Shown here in pieces: positions 27,479 through 37,021 of a stretch of 64,000 bases of DNA. The notes under the pieces were generated by a model that worked only from the letters and a program-made list of their open reading frames with translations, was not told where the DNA came from and made no database searches. This stretch comes from Alteromonas antoniana. Lineage in GTDB: Bacteria; Pseudomonadota; Gammaproteobacteria; Enterobacterales; Alteromonadaceae. The translations under genes were made by a program, and so were the position numbers. Every line of letters begins with the position of its first letter. Within the stretch, counting starts at the first letter, position 1. The DNA lies in NCBI RefSeq assembly GCF_019249295.1, contig NZ_JAESDH010000023.1, positions 1 to 64,000 on the forward strand, read 5' to 3'.

Positions 27479-29959
27479 GTGTTTAAATCATTAACTGCCG
27501 CAGCAATTAGCGGCATTTTGGTATCTGCTTCGATATCGCCCGCCATGGCCGCGTCCCCAAAACTCAATGACAAGGAATACTTCTCACAGCCCTCTCTGGA
27601 CATTGTGGTTTTCAGCAACTGGTATAATGGTATGTTCGGCGACTCAAAGATCAGTGGCGTCGAACTTATTCATTTTGGCGAACGCAGCGCCACTAACGGC
27701 GATGTCAGACTGAGCGCCACACCAGAACAGTGGGATCCGATTCCAACCTTTGTTGAGCGCACGGTCGATAAGGACACAGGAATCATTCGGGCCACACTGG
27801 CATATCCAGAGTATGATTTTGAGTACACCATTGCCGCCAAACCGATCGACAACGGCGTTGAAATCTCACTTTCCAGTGAAAAAGCGCTACCCGAGGCGCT
27901 TGTCGGGAAAGCCGGTTTCAATATGGAGTTTTTGCCAGCCACGTATCGGGAAACAACGTTTCTTGCCGATGGCAAGCCCGGCATATTTCCGCTTTATCCA
28001 ACAGGGGTAAAAGAAATTATCGATGAGTATGAGCCTGAACCTCTGGCCCTGGGAAAGCAACTGGTGCTGGCACCTGAGGATAGCCAGAAACGCGTTTCCA
28101 TTACCTCTTCCTCTGGCGAGCTGGCGCTCTATGATGGCCGCGCTAAAGCGCAAAACGGCTGGTATGTGGTCCGGGGCATGCTGCCACAAGGCCAGAAAGG
28201 CGAAATCTTAAACTGGCGACTAACGGCCAGCACGGATGACAACTGGCAACGCGCACCGGTAATAGCGCATTCTCAGGTGGGCTACCTGCCAGGACAAACC
28301 AAACGCGCGGTGATTGAGCTGGATAAAAACGCTGCTATCGACAGTAAAATCGAATTGCTCAAGGTGGCCACTGACGGCACCCTGCAGGTGGTAAAATCGG
28401 CGTTGCCTGAAAAGCAAAATGATTACACGCGCTATCAATACGCCAGTTTTGATTTCACAGATATTACCTCAGAAGGACTTTATCAGCTGCGTTTCGGACC
28501 AACCACCACCGCCGCGTTCCCGATTGCGCCTGATGTACTTGATGGTGCCTGGTATCCGACACTGGACCACTTCTTCCCCGTACAAATGGACCATATGCTG
28601 ATCAACGAAGCGTATCGCGTCTGGCATGGTGCCTCCCATCTGGATGATGCACTGCAGGCGCCCGTTAATCATGAGCACTTTGATTTGTATGCGCAGGGGC
28701 CCACGACAGACACCCAGTACGAACCCGGTGAACATATTCCGGGTCTGAATGTCGGTGGCTGGTATGATGCGGGCGATTATGACATTCGCACGCAGACCCA
28801 ATATCGCACTGTACGCACGCTGGTCCAGGTATGGGAAGAGTTCGGTCTGGACCGGGACACAACCCTTGTCGATTATGAGAAGAAATACGTCGATATTCAT
28901 GTGCCCGATGCGAAGCCGGATTTGTTACAACAAATTGAGCACGGCACTCTGGCATTGTTAGCGCAATACCGTGCTGTAGGGCACGCTATTCCGGGCATTA
29001 TTGTGCCAGACCTGAGTCAGTACACTCACCTGGGTGACGGTCTGACGATGACCGATAACCTGATATACAACCCGGATATGGCTGAGACCGAGTCAGACGG
29101 TATCCACAGTGGCGTTTTTGATGATCGCTGGGCGTTTACCAGTAAGTCTACGCCACTAAATTATGGCTCGATGGCGGCGCTAGCTGCCGCCAGTCGGGCG
29201 CTGGCAGATTATAATCCTCAACTGGCGAAGGAAAGTATTGATACTGCCATCGCAGCATGGGATCAGGAAGCGAACCAGACTGCGAATATGTTTCAGGTGG
29301 GGAATACCACCGGCGGCGGCTTACAGGAAGAAAAACTTAAAGCCGCCACGGAACTGCTGATTACCACCGGTAACGAGAAATACAAAAAAGCCCTGCAATC
29401 GCTGCTGCCATACATCAGCGAATCGTTTGGACGCAGCGCTATTTTAGCGATCCGTGCGCTGCCGCACATGGACAACGCCTACCAGCAGGCAATCCGCAAA
29501 GCCGCTGAGCGCTATCAGCCACAGTTGCAACAAGCGACCAGCCAGAATCCATTCGGGGTGGTTATTACTGAGTATGGCTGGGCCGGCAATGGCACCATTC
29601 TGGAAATGGCGATGACGCAGTATTACCTGCACACGGCTTACCCGGATTTATTCAGCGATGCGTTGCTTTACCGTTCGCTGGACTATCTCTTCGGCACCCA
29701 TCCTGACTCCGACATTTCTTTTGTATCGAACGTGGGTACGGTGTCCAAGAAAGTTGCCTATGGGATGAACCGCGCAGACTATTCATTTATCAGCGGCGCC
29801 ATCGTCCCGGGTGTACTCATTCTGAAACCTGACCTGCCAGAAAATATGGAAAACTGGCCGTTTATGTGGGGACAAAATGAGTATGTGATTAATCTCGGCG
29901 GGGCATACATCTTCACCGTCAATGCGGCGCTGAAACTTGCTGGCCGACTGGACAAGTAA
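27479..29959 (+). CDS. GH9 cellulase (endoglucanase or cellobiosidase)
   Basis: The 826-residue enzyme has a signal peptide (about 1-24, ending SPAMA). A unique N-terminal region of about 230 residues follows, then a CelD-type immunoglobulin-like domain (about 260-350). The GH9 (alpha/alpha)6 barrel makes up the rest. The nucleophile-activating aspartates are in DAGD at 430-433, and the acid is probably E801 in WGQNEYVINLGG. It should cut beta-1,4-glucan outside the cytoplasm. There is no carbohydrate-binding module or anchor. Start is GTG 27479, with GGAG upstream. The extra N-terminal domain is longer than in typical GH9 enzymes. Confidence 0.87.
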   Translation: MFKSLTAAAISGILVSASISPAMAASPKLNDKEYFSQPSLDIVVFSNWYNGMFGDSKISGVELIHFGERSATNGDVRLSATPEQWDPIPTFVERTVDKDTGIIRATLAYPEYDFEYTIAAKPIDNGVEISLSSEKALPEALVGKAGFNMEFLPATYRETTFLADGKPGIFPLYPTGVKEIIDEYEPEPLALGKQLVLAPEDSQKRVSITSSSGELALYDGRAKAQNGWYVVRGMLPQGQKGEILNWRLTASTDDNWQRAPVIAHSQVGYLPGQTKRAVIELDKNAAIDSKIELLKVATDGTLQVVKSALPEKQNDYTRYQYASFDFTDITSEGLYQLRFGPTTTAAFPIAPDVLDGAWYPTLDHFFPVQMDHMLINEAYRVWHGASHLDDALQAPVNHEHFDLYAQGPTTDTQYEPGEHIPGLNVGGWYDAGDYDIRTQTQYRTVRTLVQVWEEFGLDRDTTLVDYEKKYVDIHVPDAKPDLLQQIEHGTLALLAQYRAVGHAIPGIIVPDLSQYTHLGDGLTMTDNLIYNPDMAETESDGIHSGVFDDRWAFTSKSTPLNYGSMAALAAASRALADYNPQLAKESIDTAIAAWDQEANQTANMFQVGNTTGGGLQEEKLKAATELLITTGNEKYKKALQSLLPYISESFGRSAILAIRALPHMDNAYQQAIRKAAERYQPQLQQATSQNPFGVVITEYGWAGNGTILEMAMTQYYLHTAYPDLFSDALLYRSLDYLFGTHPDSDISFVSNVGTVSKKVAYGMNRADYSFISGAIVPGVLILKPDLPENMENWPFMWGQNEYVINLGGAYIFTVNAALKLAGRLDK

Positions 29960-30301
29960 GGCGTTAATTCTCGTCCCGCACGCTGTACCGGGGTTAATCC
30001 GGTGCAGCGTTCGTTTGCTACGCTCAGAAATGGGTAAAAAAGCAGACTGCCAGCAATCTTGAGCGCTACTCAACGACAGTCGGCGCCTGATGCGCCGGTG
30101 AGCCAACAAAACCCTTATTTATCTTCCCGTACTCCCGGCGCATTGTATTTACCGTGAGGCGACAGCAACAAAGATAGTGAAAGGCAATACAATCTAAAGC
30201 CACTCACCTGACGAATATCAGGCAATGCCGCCAATAGTCATATTCATACCGTATCGTCTCTCGACCACATTCAGTACGCACGCGTAATATCACAATCGAC
30301 G
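29960..30301. other. Convergent intergenic region
   Basis: It lies between the GH9 gene and the end of gntT. A hairpin (CGCTGTACCGG with CCGGTGCAGCG, 29981-30009) follows the GH9 stop codon but lacks a T-run, so it is at best a weak terminator. Nothing else is visible. Confidence 0.4.
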
Positions 30302-31675
30302 TTAGAAAATCACACTCAGGATAGCAGCAATAGCAAACGCGATACTACCTAACAAAGTCTCCATCACTGTCCAGGTTTTCAGGGTCGTTTTTTCGTCCAT
30401 TTCCAGTAACCGCGACACCAACCAGAATCCGGAATCGTTGAAGTGCGACAATACGGTTGCGCCACCTGCAATCGCGATCACAATAAAGCACAAATCGGCC
30501 TCTGACAGGCCCGGCGTCACGCTGACTATAGGTGCCATCAACGCTGCAGTCGTAGTCAACGCGACGGTTGCCGACCCTTGTGCTACCCGCAAACAGGTAC
30601 TGATCACAAACGCCGCCACGATGACTGGCAACCCGGTGTCTGCCAGCAATCCGGCCAATGCCTCGCCAATTCCGCTGGCACGTAATACGCCACCAAACAT
30701 GCCGCCTGCACCGGTAACCAGTATCACACCACAGATAGGCCCCAGGGCGTCACTGCATAAGGATTCAACTTTCTCTTTTCCCAGCCGGGGCGTGAACAAG
30801 AGCACACAAAGCAGCAATGTGATCAGTAGCGCTACCGGCGTTTTGCCCAGCATGCGCAGTGTGTCCACCCAGGGTTCATTTTGCGAAATGACGCCGGCAA
30901 CCTGCAAAGTGTTAAGGCCGGTATCAAGAAATATCAGCAGTACCGGCGTGAGAAGTACCAGTAACACCGTCGAAAAGGAAGGCGGGTTACCCGATATCCC
31001 CTGCTCCTGGCTTTGCGAAAATAATGCCGGTATGTCGACCTGAAATCGCTTACCCGCATAAAGGCCATAAAGATATGCGCCCAGATACCAGGTAGGGATA
31101 GCGACCAGCAGTCCATACAAAAGGAGCATCCCTATATCGGCTCCCAGTAGATCTGACGCCGCCACTGGCCCGGGGTGTGGAGGCACGAACGCGTGCATAA
31201 CCGCAAACGCACCGGCAGCGGGAAACGCATAGGTAAGGGTTGACCCGCCCAGGCGTGCTGCCACACTCATCAGAATCGGTATCATCACAATCAGGCCGGC
31301 ATCGAAAAAGATGGGAAAGCCAAATAACAGTGAAGCAATACCTAGCGCCAGCGGCGCTTTGTCTTCACCAAACCGGCTAATCAGCGTATCTGCCAGCACT
31401 TGCGCCCCGCCGGTCACCTCAAGAAGCTTCCCAATCATGCTCCCCAGGCCTACCAGTAGCGCAACCGCTGCCAGCGTTCCGCCAAACCCGCCAAGTAAAA
31501 CAGGGACTACCTCGTCGGTATGGATACCGGCGGCCAGTGCCGTTAGTACGCTTACCAGCGTGAGTGAGACAAACGCATGGATCCGAAAACGGAGGATTAG
31601 CACGATCAGGCAGATAAGTGCACCCAATCCGGTGAGTAACAGCGGTGTCGCCCCCGATGTTTGTGATATGTCCAT
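30302..31675 (-). CDS. gntT: Gluconate:H+ symporter, GntP family
   Basis: The 457-residue protein has about 12-14 membrane helices and the GntP hallmarks: GFPIFFDAG, HAFVPPHPGPVAA and HFNDSGFWLVSR. It imports gluconate with protons across the inner membrane. AGGA lies 9 bases before ATG 31675. It is transcribed away from gntK, and a GntR operator sits between them. I use gntT for the function; the sequence alone does not separate GntT from GntP or GntU paralogues. Confidence 0.88.
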   Translation of the reverse strand: MDISQTSGATPLLLTGLGALICLIVLILRFRIHAFVSLTLVSVLTALAAGIHTDEVVPVLLGGFGGTLAAVALLVGLGSMIGKLLEVTGGAQVLADTLISRFGEDKAPLALGIASLLFGFPIFFDAGLIVMIPILMSVAARLGGSTLTYAFPAAGAFAVMHAFVPPHPGPVAASDLLGADIGMLLLYGLLVAIPTWYLGAYLYGLYAGKRFQVDIPALFSQSQEQGISGNPPSFSTVLLVLLTPVLLIFLDTGLNTLQVAGVISQNEPWVDTLRMLGKTPVALLITLLLCVLLFTPRLGKEKVESLCSDALGPICGVILVTGAGGMFGGVLRASGIGEALAGLLADTGLPVIVAAFVISTCLRVAQGSATVALTTTAALMAPIVSVTPGLSEADLCFIVIAIAGGATVLSHFNDSGFWLVSRLLEMDEKTTLKTWTVMETLLGSIAFAIAAILSVIF

Positions 31676-31729
31676 GTATACATCCTTTTTTTCTGCTGTG
31701 AACTAAAACCAAGTCATTCACAAAGCAAA

Positions 31730-31745
31730 AAGTTACCGGTAACAT
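31730..31745. promoter_or_regulatory. GntR operator between gntT and gntK
   Basis: AAGTTACCGGTAACAT contains the perfect palindrome GTTACCGGTAAC and nearly equals the E. coli GntR operator (ATGTTACCGGTAACAT as I recall it). A weaker copy, GGTACACGTAAAC, lies at 31760-31772. The site is 55 bases from the gntT start and would also control gntK. Confidence 0.82.
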
Positions 31746-31884
31746 AGTACTGATAACCAGGTACACGTAAACCTCTTTTTTGATCTTTCTTTACCTGATT
31801 TTTACATTGGCGGACAGCAACAAGACCTTATTTCGTCTTGTCTGATAACCGTACACCTGAGCCGACACCGCAGGCGGGGGAACT

Positions 31885-32391
31885 ATGAAACCAGTTGTTA
31901 TCATCGTGATGGGCGTAAGTGGCTCAGGGAAAAGTACCATTGCCAGCCAGTTATCCGTTGCTCTGGATGTGAGATTTATCGACGGCGATGATTTACATCC
32001 GCGCACAAACGTAGAGAAAATGGCCACCGGGGTTCCTCTGACCGATGAAGACCGTTATCCGTGGTTACAGCAGATTGCCGAGACGGCCGCGAATTACACG
32101 CAGCACGGGTTGTCCGCAGTGATTGTCTGTTCTGCATTAAAACGCGCATACCGCGACATCATTCGTCAGGCCAGTGACCGCTGTGTGTTTTTGTTTCTTG
32201 ATGGTGACAGAGCCCTGCTGGCCGAACGTATGCAAGGCCGTGAGGGACACTTTATGAAGGCAGACATGCTGGACAGCCAGCTGGCCACCCTTGAGCGGCC
32301 CCAGGACGACGAGAAGGATGTGATCCGCATGCCTGTTACATTGGCACCAGCAGAGATCGTAGCGCAAACCATCGCCCTGCTTGAAGCATGA
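31885..32391 (+). CDS. gntK: Gluconokinase
   Basis: The 168-residue kinase shows a P-loop (GVSGSGKS, about 10-17), the gluconate-site stretch FIDGDDLHPRTNVEKMATG, DEDRYPWLQ and the lid REGHFM. This is the GntK/IdnK family, which makes 6-phosphogluconate in the cytoplasm. GGGGGAACT directly precedes ATG 31885. It diverges from the permease and converges with gntR, giving a compact gluconate module. Confidence 0.93.
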   Translation: MKPVVIIVMGVSGSGKSTIASQLSVALDVRFIDGDDLHPRTNVEKMATGVPLTDEDRYPWLQQIAETAANYTQHGLSAVIVCSALKRAYRDIIRQASDRCVFLFLDGDRALLAERMQGREGHFMKADMLDSQLATLERPQDDEKDVIRMPVTLAPAEIVAQTIALLEA

Positions 32392-32407
32392 TGCGGCGCG
32401 CCTGCGC

Positions 32408-33418
32408 TCAGACGTGGTTTCTGTCAGTCGCCCCGTCGGTAAATGAAAAACCGACATCCACGTACGATGTCGCCGGTGTTTCACCCTGAATACGTTTAAT
32501 CAACAAGTCAGCGCTAACTTCCCCTATCCGATATCGGGGCGTCACGACGCTGGTAAGCTTTGGCCGCATAGCCTGGCCCACATCAAGCCCGTTGTACCCC
32601 ACCACCGCGACGTCTTCCGGTACTGTCTTCCCATTATCCGCACAGTACAGCATCACGCCCACAGCCAGATCATCGTTGGTACAGAATACACCATCCAGCC
32701 CAGGCGATTGCTGAAACGCCTGCTGCATAAGTGACGAACCTGTTGTAAAAGACGAGTGTGCGGACGTGGATACCGTCAACGGCTTCAGACCGGCATGCTT
32801 CATTGCCTGTTCATAACCCCGCTGCCGCAACAATGTGCGGGTATCCAGTCTTGCCGCAAGATAGACAATGGATTTTCTTCCGGCATCGATCATACGCCGG
32901 GTGGCGGCTGTGGCAGCCGCAATATGATCCAGGCCAACGGCAATATCGATAGGCTCAACAGGCAGCTCCATTGTTTCTGCAACGGGTAACCCGGCGGCGA
33001 CAAGCATTTTTCTGGTACGGAGCGTATGATCCGTCTGCGTAAGAATGAGAGCGTCTACCTGATAAGACAACAGTACCGCAACCTGCTCTTCTTCTGTCAG
33101 CGGATCGTAACCGGTATGCGCAATCAGTGTACTAAACCCCTGCTGACGGGTAATCGTCTCAATTCCCTGCACTAACTCGGCAAACACCTGATTCGAGAGT
33201 GAAGGTACGACAATCCCGATTGCCTTACTGGACGACTTTGACAACATTGCCGGCACACGGTTTTGAATATAGCCTGTCGATTCTATGGCCTGTGCAATAC
33301 GCACACGGGTTTTCTCAGCAACTTTTTGCGGGTCCCGTAAATAACGGCTCACGGTCATCTTCGTGATCCCCAGCTGATCTGCAATATCCTGCAGTGTTAC
33401 GCGGCGTTGGGATGTCAT
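32408..33418 (-). CDS. gntR: LacI-family gluconate repressor GntR
   Basis: The 336-residue regulator has a LacI-type helix-turn-helix (VTLQDIADQLGITKMTVSRY) and hinge, then a periplasmic-binding-protein-like effector domain. Segments such as IGIVVPSLSNQVFAELVQGI and DGVFCTNDDLAVG are very close to E. coli GntR. It should repress gntT, gntK and itself until gluconate binds. The matching operators at 31730 and 33449 support this directly. AAGAGAG precedes ATG 33418. Confidence 0.92.
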   Translation of the reverse strand: MTSQRRVTLQDIADQLGITKMTVSRYLRDPQKVAEKTRVRIAQAIESTGYIQNRVPAMLSKSSSKAIGIVVPSLSNQVFAELVQGIETITRQQGFSTLIAHTGYDPLTEEEQVAVLLSYQVDALILTQTDHTLRTRKMLVAAGLPVAETMELPVEPIDIAVGLDHIAAATAATRRMIDAGRKSIVYLAARLDTRTLLRQRGYEQAMKHAGLKPLTVSTSAHSSFTTGSSLMQQAFQQSPGLDGVFCTNDDLAVGVMLYCADNGKTVPEDVAVVGYNGLDVGQAMRPKLTSVVTPRYRIGEVSADLLIKRIQGETPATSYVDVGFSFTDGATDRNHV

Positions 33419-33448
33419 TCGGCTCTCTTGAGGCTGTCAGCTAACGAA

Positions 33449-33464
33449 ATGTTACACGTAACAT
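33449..33464. promoter_or_regulatory. GntR operator upstream of gntR
   Basis: ATGTTAC-AC-GTAACAT is an inverted repeat with the same half-sites as the gntT-gntK operator, 31 bases before the gntR start. It indicates autoregulation. A lone half-site, CGTAACAT, lies at 33617-33624. Confidence 0.8.
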
Positions 33465-33708
33465 TTATAGAAAAACAGAGTTATGTCCCTTCTCTTAGCC
33501 TCTGATTACCCCTGAGCCTGTTCAGTAACAGACTTACCTCTGTAAACCTCTGCGGGTTCCGGCACATTACACCGTCGATATCCGCCACGTACTGCGGTAT
33601 CTGCCCTGATAAATGACGTAACATTAATTTCGTTTAATTTGCATACAGCCTCGATAATTTCCTATGGTGTGTTGGGCGAATATAAATTTTAAAAGTAGTG
33701 GAGACGAT

Positions 33709-34449
33709 ATGGCTGGTATAAACCGCAACATCGCTATCGGCGCTATTCTGGCGCTGTTGATTGCTGCTGTCGTGGTCTGGAATGTGTTTTTCACGCGCGA
33801 AGCACCGCCAGATTTTTCCCAGTACCCAGCCGGTATTGAACGCAAAGAAGCTTTTTTCAGTTATTTCGCGCCCATCATGCAAGAGGTTAACAGCGATATC
33901 CTGGCGCAGCGAAAGGCGATTGAGCAAAAATGCAGTAAGGGCGAAAACAGCTATTCGGCGTTTAGCGATGTGGCGGAAACTTACCGCATTGGTGAATCCG
34001 AGCTGACCGACGGTGATGTCTGCGATGTTTTGCTTGAGCGGGTCGACATCGTTCCGGTATCGCTGGCACTGGCTCAGGCCGCCAATGAAAGTGCGTGGGG
34101 TACGTCCAGGTTTGCGCAGCAGGGAAACAACTTTTTCGGCCAGTGGTGCTTTGAAAAAGGGTGTGGCATTGTGCCCGGCAGCAGAGATACTGGGAAAAAT
34201 CACGAAGTGGCGACCTTTGACTCACCTGCAGAGTCGGTGGAAAGTTATATGCTCAACCTAAACCGGCACACGGCCTACGAGCCGCTACGGGATATTCGCT
34301 CACGGTTAAGGCTCAGAGACGAGCCGGTCACGGGTATTAAGCTGACCCATGGACTGAATCGTTACTCTGAACGTGGTGAAGAATACGGTAAAGAACTTCG
34401 GGGAATGATCCTCTACAACAAGCTGAATGAGTATGAAAACACGCTCTAA
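33709..34449 (+). CDS. Bax-like glucosaminidase-domain protein
   Basis: The 246-residue protein has an N-terminal membrane anchor (about 7-28), then a glucosaminidase domain of the Bax/FlgJ type. PVSLALAQAANESAWGTSRFA contains the expected catalytic glutamate, and NNFFGQWCF follows. It probably cuts peptidoglycan glycan strands from the periplasmic face of the inner membrane. ATG 33709, with GGAG upstream, is preferred over the GTG-containing extension to 33664. A good terminator follows. Confidence 0.85.
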   Translation: MAGINRNIAIGAILALLIAAVVVWNVFFTREAPPDFSQYPAGIERKEAFFSYFAPIMQEVNSDILAQRKAIEQKCSKGENSYSAFSDVAETYRIGESELTDGDVCDVLLERVDIVPVSLALAQAANESAWGTSRFAQQGNNFFGQWCFEKGCGIVPGSRDTGKNHEVATFDSPAESVESYMLNLNRHTAYEPLRDIRSRLRLRDEPVTGIKLTHGLNRYSERGEEYGKELRGMILYNKLNEYENTL

Positions 34450-34487
34450 GTGAAGATGCTCACTAAGCCAGATGCAAATAGATTTTC

Positions 34488-34512
34488 AGCCGCCCGACAG
34501 GGCGGCTTTTTT
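34488..34512 (+). terminator. Rho-independent terminator
   Basis: AGCCGCCC-GACA-GGGCGGCT followed by Ts closes the Bax-like gene. Confidence 0.92.
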
Positions 34513-34757
34513 CGGGAAAGTGTAAATATGTCACTAGTCACTCAGCGAGCCCTGAAGTTCGCATTTACAAAAGATGATTCCCTTCTCGGATGACCGCTAT
34601 CGCCGCGTTGTATTGTGTTTAACGGCACTAACTTACCGGAACGGCAGTGCAGGCTGCTTTCGTAACGACGCACTTACTTGTGACATCTGGTTGCGTCAGC
34701 GCTATATTATTAACAACTAACAATAAATACCGATTTTTCGGTGATAAAGGAGTGGTT
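34513..34757. other. Intergenic region before the DUF3185 gene
   Basis: No supported gene. The DUF3185 frame stays open upstream to 34647, but only the AAAGGAG at 34747-34753 marks a start. Confidence 0.4.
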
Positions 34758-34952
34758 ATGAATCTGGGTAAAGTGATTGGAATTGTTCTGATAATCATTG
34801 GTGTTGCGCTGGCGATGTGGGGGTATGATGTTTACGACTCTGCTACCTCTCAAATTGAAAGAGCATTTAGTGGTGACACGCCGATGGAGGCCTGGTTGGG
34901 CATGATAGGCGGCGCGGTTTGCATCCTGATTGGCATATTCAAAGTGAAATAA
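34758..34952 (+). CDS. DUF3185-family small membrane protein
   Basis: The 64-residue protein has two hydrophobic helices (about 4-22 and 45-62). Between them is a short segment with DSATSQIERAFSGDTP, matching DUF3185 (helix, D-S-x-S-S, F-t-G-x-p-t, helix). The family is common in marine gammaproteobacteria and has no known function. A strong ribosome site fixes ATG 34758. The gene is monocistronic, with a terminator. Confidence 0.83.
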   Translation: MNLGKVIGIVLIIIGVALAMWGYDVYDSATSQIERAFSGDTPMEAWLGMIGGAVCILIGIFKVK

Positions 34953-34971
34953 CAGCGTATCAACAGCAAGG

Positions 34972-35003
34972 CGCAGCAGGCAGGATAGATGCTGCGCTTT
35001 TTT
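34972..35003 (+). terminator. Rho-independent terminator
   Basis: GCGCAGCA pairs with TGCTGCGC around an 11-base loop, and six Ts follow. Confidence 0.85.
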
Positions 35004-35098
35004 GCACCTCTGTCTGATCGTCGTCGTCAGACACGTTTCCCGTTCTCACACGCAAGCCGCCTGAGTTTAGCCGTTACTGTTAACAGCGAATCAGCCTG

Positions 35099-35617
35099 TC
35101 ACTGTACGGCAGCACGTCGGCTGCGAACCCAGGCAAGATTCTGCGCGCCTTTATATAACAGATAAGTCGCAATAATAAACACTGCACACTGCGGGACAGG
35201 ATAGGTAGAAATATAATGCGCGGGCCACGATATGGCTTCGGCAAAGGCCTGAAACTGAGATGAGAAGGCACTGACAATTAACCCAATAATACTGTTAAGA
35301 TTAACGCTTCCTGCAAGCGCTTCAACTCCCTGCCAGTTATTCACAAGGTCCTGTAGTTGCCTGAATTCAATAATAAGCAGCTTAACGAAAGCGATGATGC
35401 CGTAGTACCCACCACCAAACGCCAGCCATTTTTGAATTAACGGATTGGATTCACTCTCGCGCTGTTCATCCGTTACCTCTTCGCTTTGAACCTGATCTTC
35501 ACCATCCTCATTCCATACACTCAGCAACCCTTTTCTATAGGCCAGGTAGTGCAGAAGTAAACTTGAGACAAACACCATACTGCCGATCAGCGCAATTTCC
35601 CATACAATGTCTTTCAT
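35099..35617 (-). CDS. Hypothetical membrane protein
   Basis: I do not recognise this 172-residue protein. It has a membrane helix at the N-terminus (about 4-24), an acidic cytoplasmic stretch (about 33-55, rich in Glu and Asp), and hydrophobic segments near 62-82, 103-125 and 138-158. AGAGGA upstream supports ATG 35617; the frame extends to 35710 without a better start. It is isolated. Confidence 0.6.
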   Translation of the reverse strand: MKDIVWEIALIGSMVFVSSLLLHYLAYRKGLLSVWNEDGEDQVQSEEVTDEQRESESNPLIQKWLAFGGGYYGIIAFVKLLIIEFRQLQDLVNNWQGVEALAGSVNLNSIIGLIVSAFSSQFQAFAEAISWPAHYISTYPVPQCAVFIIATYLLYKGAQNLAWVRSRRAAVQ

Positions 35618-35792
35618 CCCGGCTTTCCTCTCGAGCGTGTGTATTCCATAACAGATAGCTGGTCTGCGGACAGCTGAATTAACTATACTCCCCTCGCTAT
35701 GGCGACTCAATCGGCAATAATAGACACGCTGACAGTAACGTAGGGAGAAAACACATATAGCCTCTCACGCTTCAGCGCCAGCTCAGAGACAG

Positions 35793-35828
35793 GGCAGAGG
35801 CAGAGGCAGAGGCAGAGGCAGAGGCAGA
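35793..35828. repeat. Hexanucleotide microsatellite (GGCAGA)6
   Basis: Six perfect tandem copies of GGCAGA lie in a gene-free stretch of about 500 bases (35618-36123). On the minus strand the repeat falls in an 86-codon frame as alternating Leu-Cys, but that frame lacks a ribosome site and is not supported. Nothing else is seen in the surrounding region. Confidence 0.85.
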
Positions 35829-36123
35829 GATGATATAGCGAATTAGCGGGGAAGAAAGAGAGCGACTTAGCGTCACGGCAGGGAACGCGGTCACTCTGAA
35901 GAACAGAGAATACCTGAAAAATAGTGGTCAGCTCAGAAAAAAGGTAATCATGAGCACATATCATCACAGGTGATACAAAAAAAGGCTAACGCAGTTGCGG
36001 CCTGAAGATCGCAGTGATTAGGGCAAACAATGTGAGTTTTTGACGAGAGGAGATCTGGCTGGCAGCTCCGTCATTGTCGGTGCGAAGCAGACGTTCGCCG
36101 TGTATAGCAATCGTGGTTTTTGC

Positions 36124-36414
36124 TTATCCTGCCTGAAGTGAAAACACACCGTGCCGGGTCTGGCTGGGCTGTGTCTCGACATCATAGCTATCAATGCTTT
36201 GCGAATAGGGGGCAAAATCGTTTTGTTCGGCTGCCGCAGGGGTAACAGACTGAAGCTGTACTCTCGATTGCTGACTGGCCTTACCGGAAAACTCAACCAC
36301 CTGCGGTAATGTACTGACAGGTAATTTCAGATTCTCTGCTTCCGGTGAAGTAATAATAATAGACGCGAGAATAGCCCCGAACAACACTGAAGGAATGAGA
36401 TTTGCGCGCTTCAT
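36124..36414 (-). CDS. Small exported hypothetical protein
   Basis: The 96-residue product starts with a basic then hydrophobic segment (MKRANLIPSVLFGAILASII), a signal peptide or anchor. A polar, glutamine- and serine-rich tail with no recognisable domain follows. AAGGAT lies 9-14 bases before ATG 36414. The function is unknown, and the gene stands alone. Confidence 0.5.
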   Translation of the reverse strand: MKRANLIPSVLFGAILASIIITSPEAENLKLPVSTLPQVVEFSGKASQQSRVQLQSVTPAAAEQNDFAPYSQSIDSYDVETQPSQTRHGVFSLQAG

Positions 36415-36607
36415 GAGGAGTACATCCTTGCCTTAATGTGCCGTCCTGGCACGAACTTAACCGGGGCAGATTGTAGCAGTAAGTAAATACTAACTGCAAT
36501 CTGGATCCGCTAAAAATTCATCCAAATGGTTAATTGCGATAAAAACACGAAAGATGTTAACACTTTGTTTGCAATTGGGTGCGCAAAAAACCACGCAGAC
36601 ACCGGAA

Positions 36608-37021
36608 TCAGATATCGATTTTTTTACGCAGTACTTTTTGCCTGCTCTGTTTTTGCTTGTTTTCTTTTCGTCGGACCTTTGCCCCTTTGCTTATCTTCGT
36701 CGGCTTTCTTTTCTTCTGTACTTTGGTTGCAGCCTGGATCCATTCAGCTAACCGTTGCACCGCGTCCAGCCGATTTTGTTCCTGAGTGCGAAAGTTTTGC
36801 GCTTTTAGCACAAACACACCTTCATTGGTAAGCCGGGAGTCACGCGAGGACAATAAGCGTTGCTTAATCGGTTCGGGCAATGAAGAGGCGTGAACATCAA
36901 AGCGCAGATGAATCGCACTGCTGACTTTATTGACGTTCTGGCCACCTGCGCCTTGTGCACGAATAGCGGTCATTTCTACTTCACTGTCTTCCAGAACCAG
37001 GCGGGAAGAAATTTCTATCAT
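36608..37021 (-). CDS. arfB: Alternative ribosome-rescue factor B (peptidyl-tRNA hydrolase)
   Basis: The 137-residue protein is ArfB/YaeJ. The release-factor-like domain carries the catalytic GGQ at residues 26-28 (RAQGAGGQNVNK), and a long basic tail (about 100-137, rich in Lys and Arg) inserts into the mRNA channel of stalled ribosomes. It frees peptides from non-stop complexes when tmRNA rescue fails. Its length is normal for the family. No partner gene is adjacent. Confidence 0.93.
   Translation of the reverse strand: MIEISSRLVLEDSEVEMTAIRAQGAGGQNVNKVSSAIHLRFDVHASSLPEPIKQRLLSSRDSRLTNEGVFVLKAQNFRTQEQNRLDAVQRLAEWIQAATKVQKKRKPTKISKGAKVRRKENKQKQSRQKVLRKKIDI

Noticed and set aside
35793..35828. 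Tandem repeats considered as a CRISPR array
   Set aside because: The units are 6 bases with no spacers and no cas genes lie nearby.
35707..35967. Minus-strand 86-codon frame with alternating Leu-Cys
   Set aside because: The pattern is only the GGCAGA repeat read in one frame. There is no ribosome site or recognisable domain, and the flanks look non-coding.
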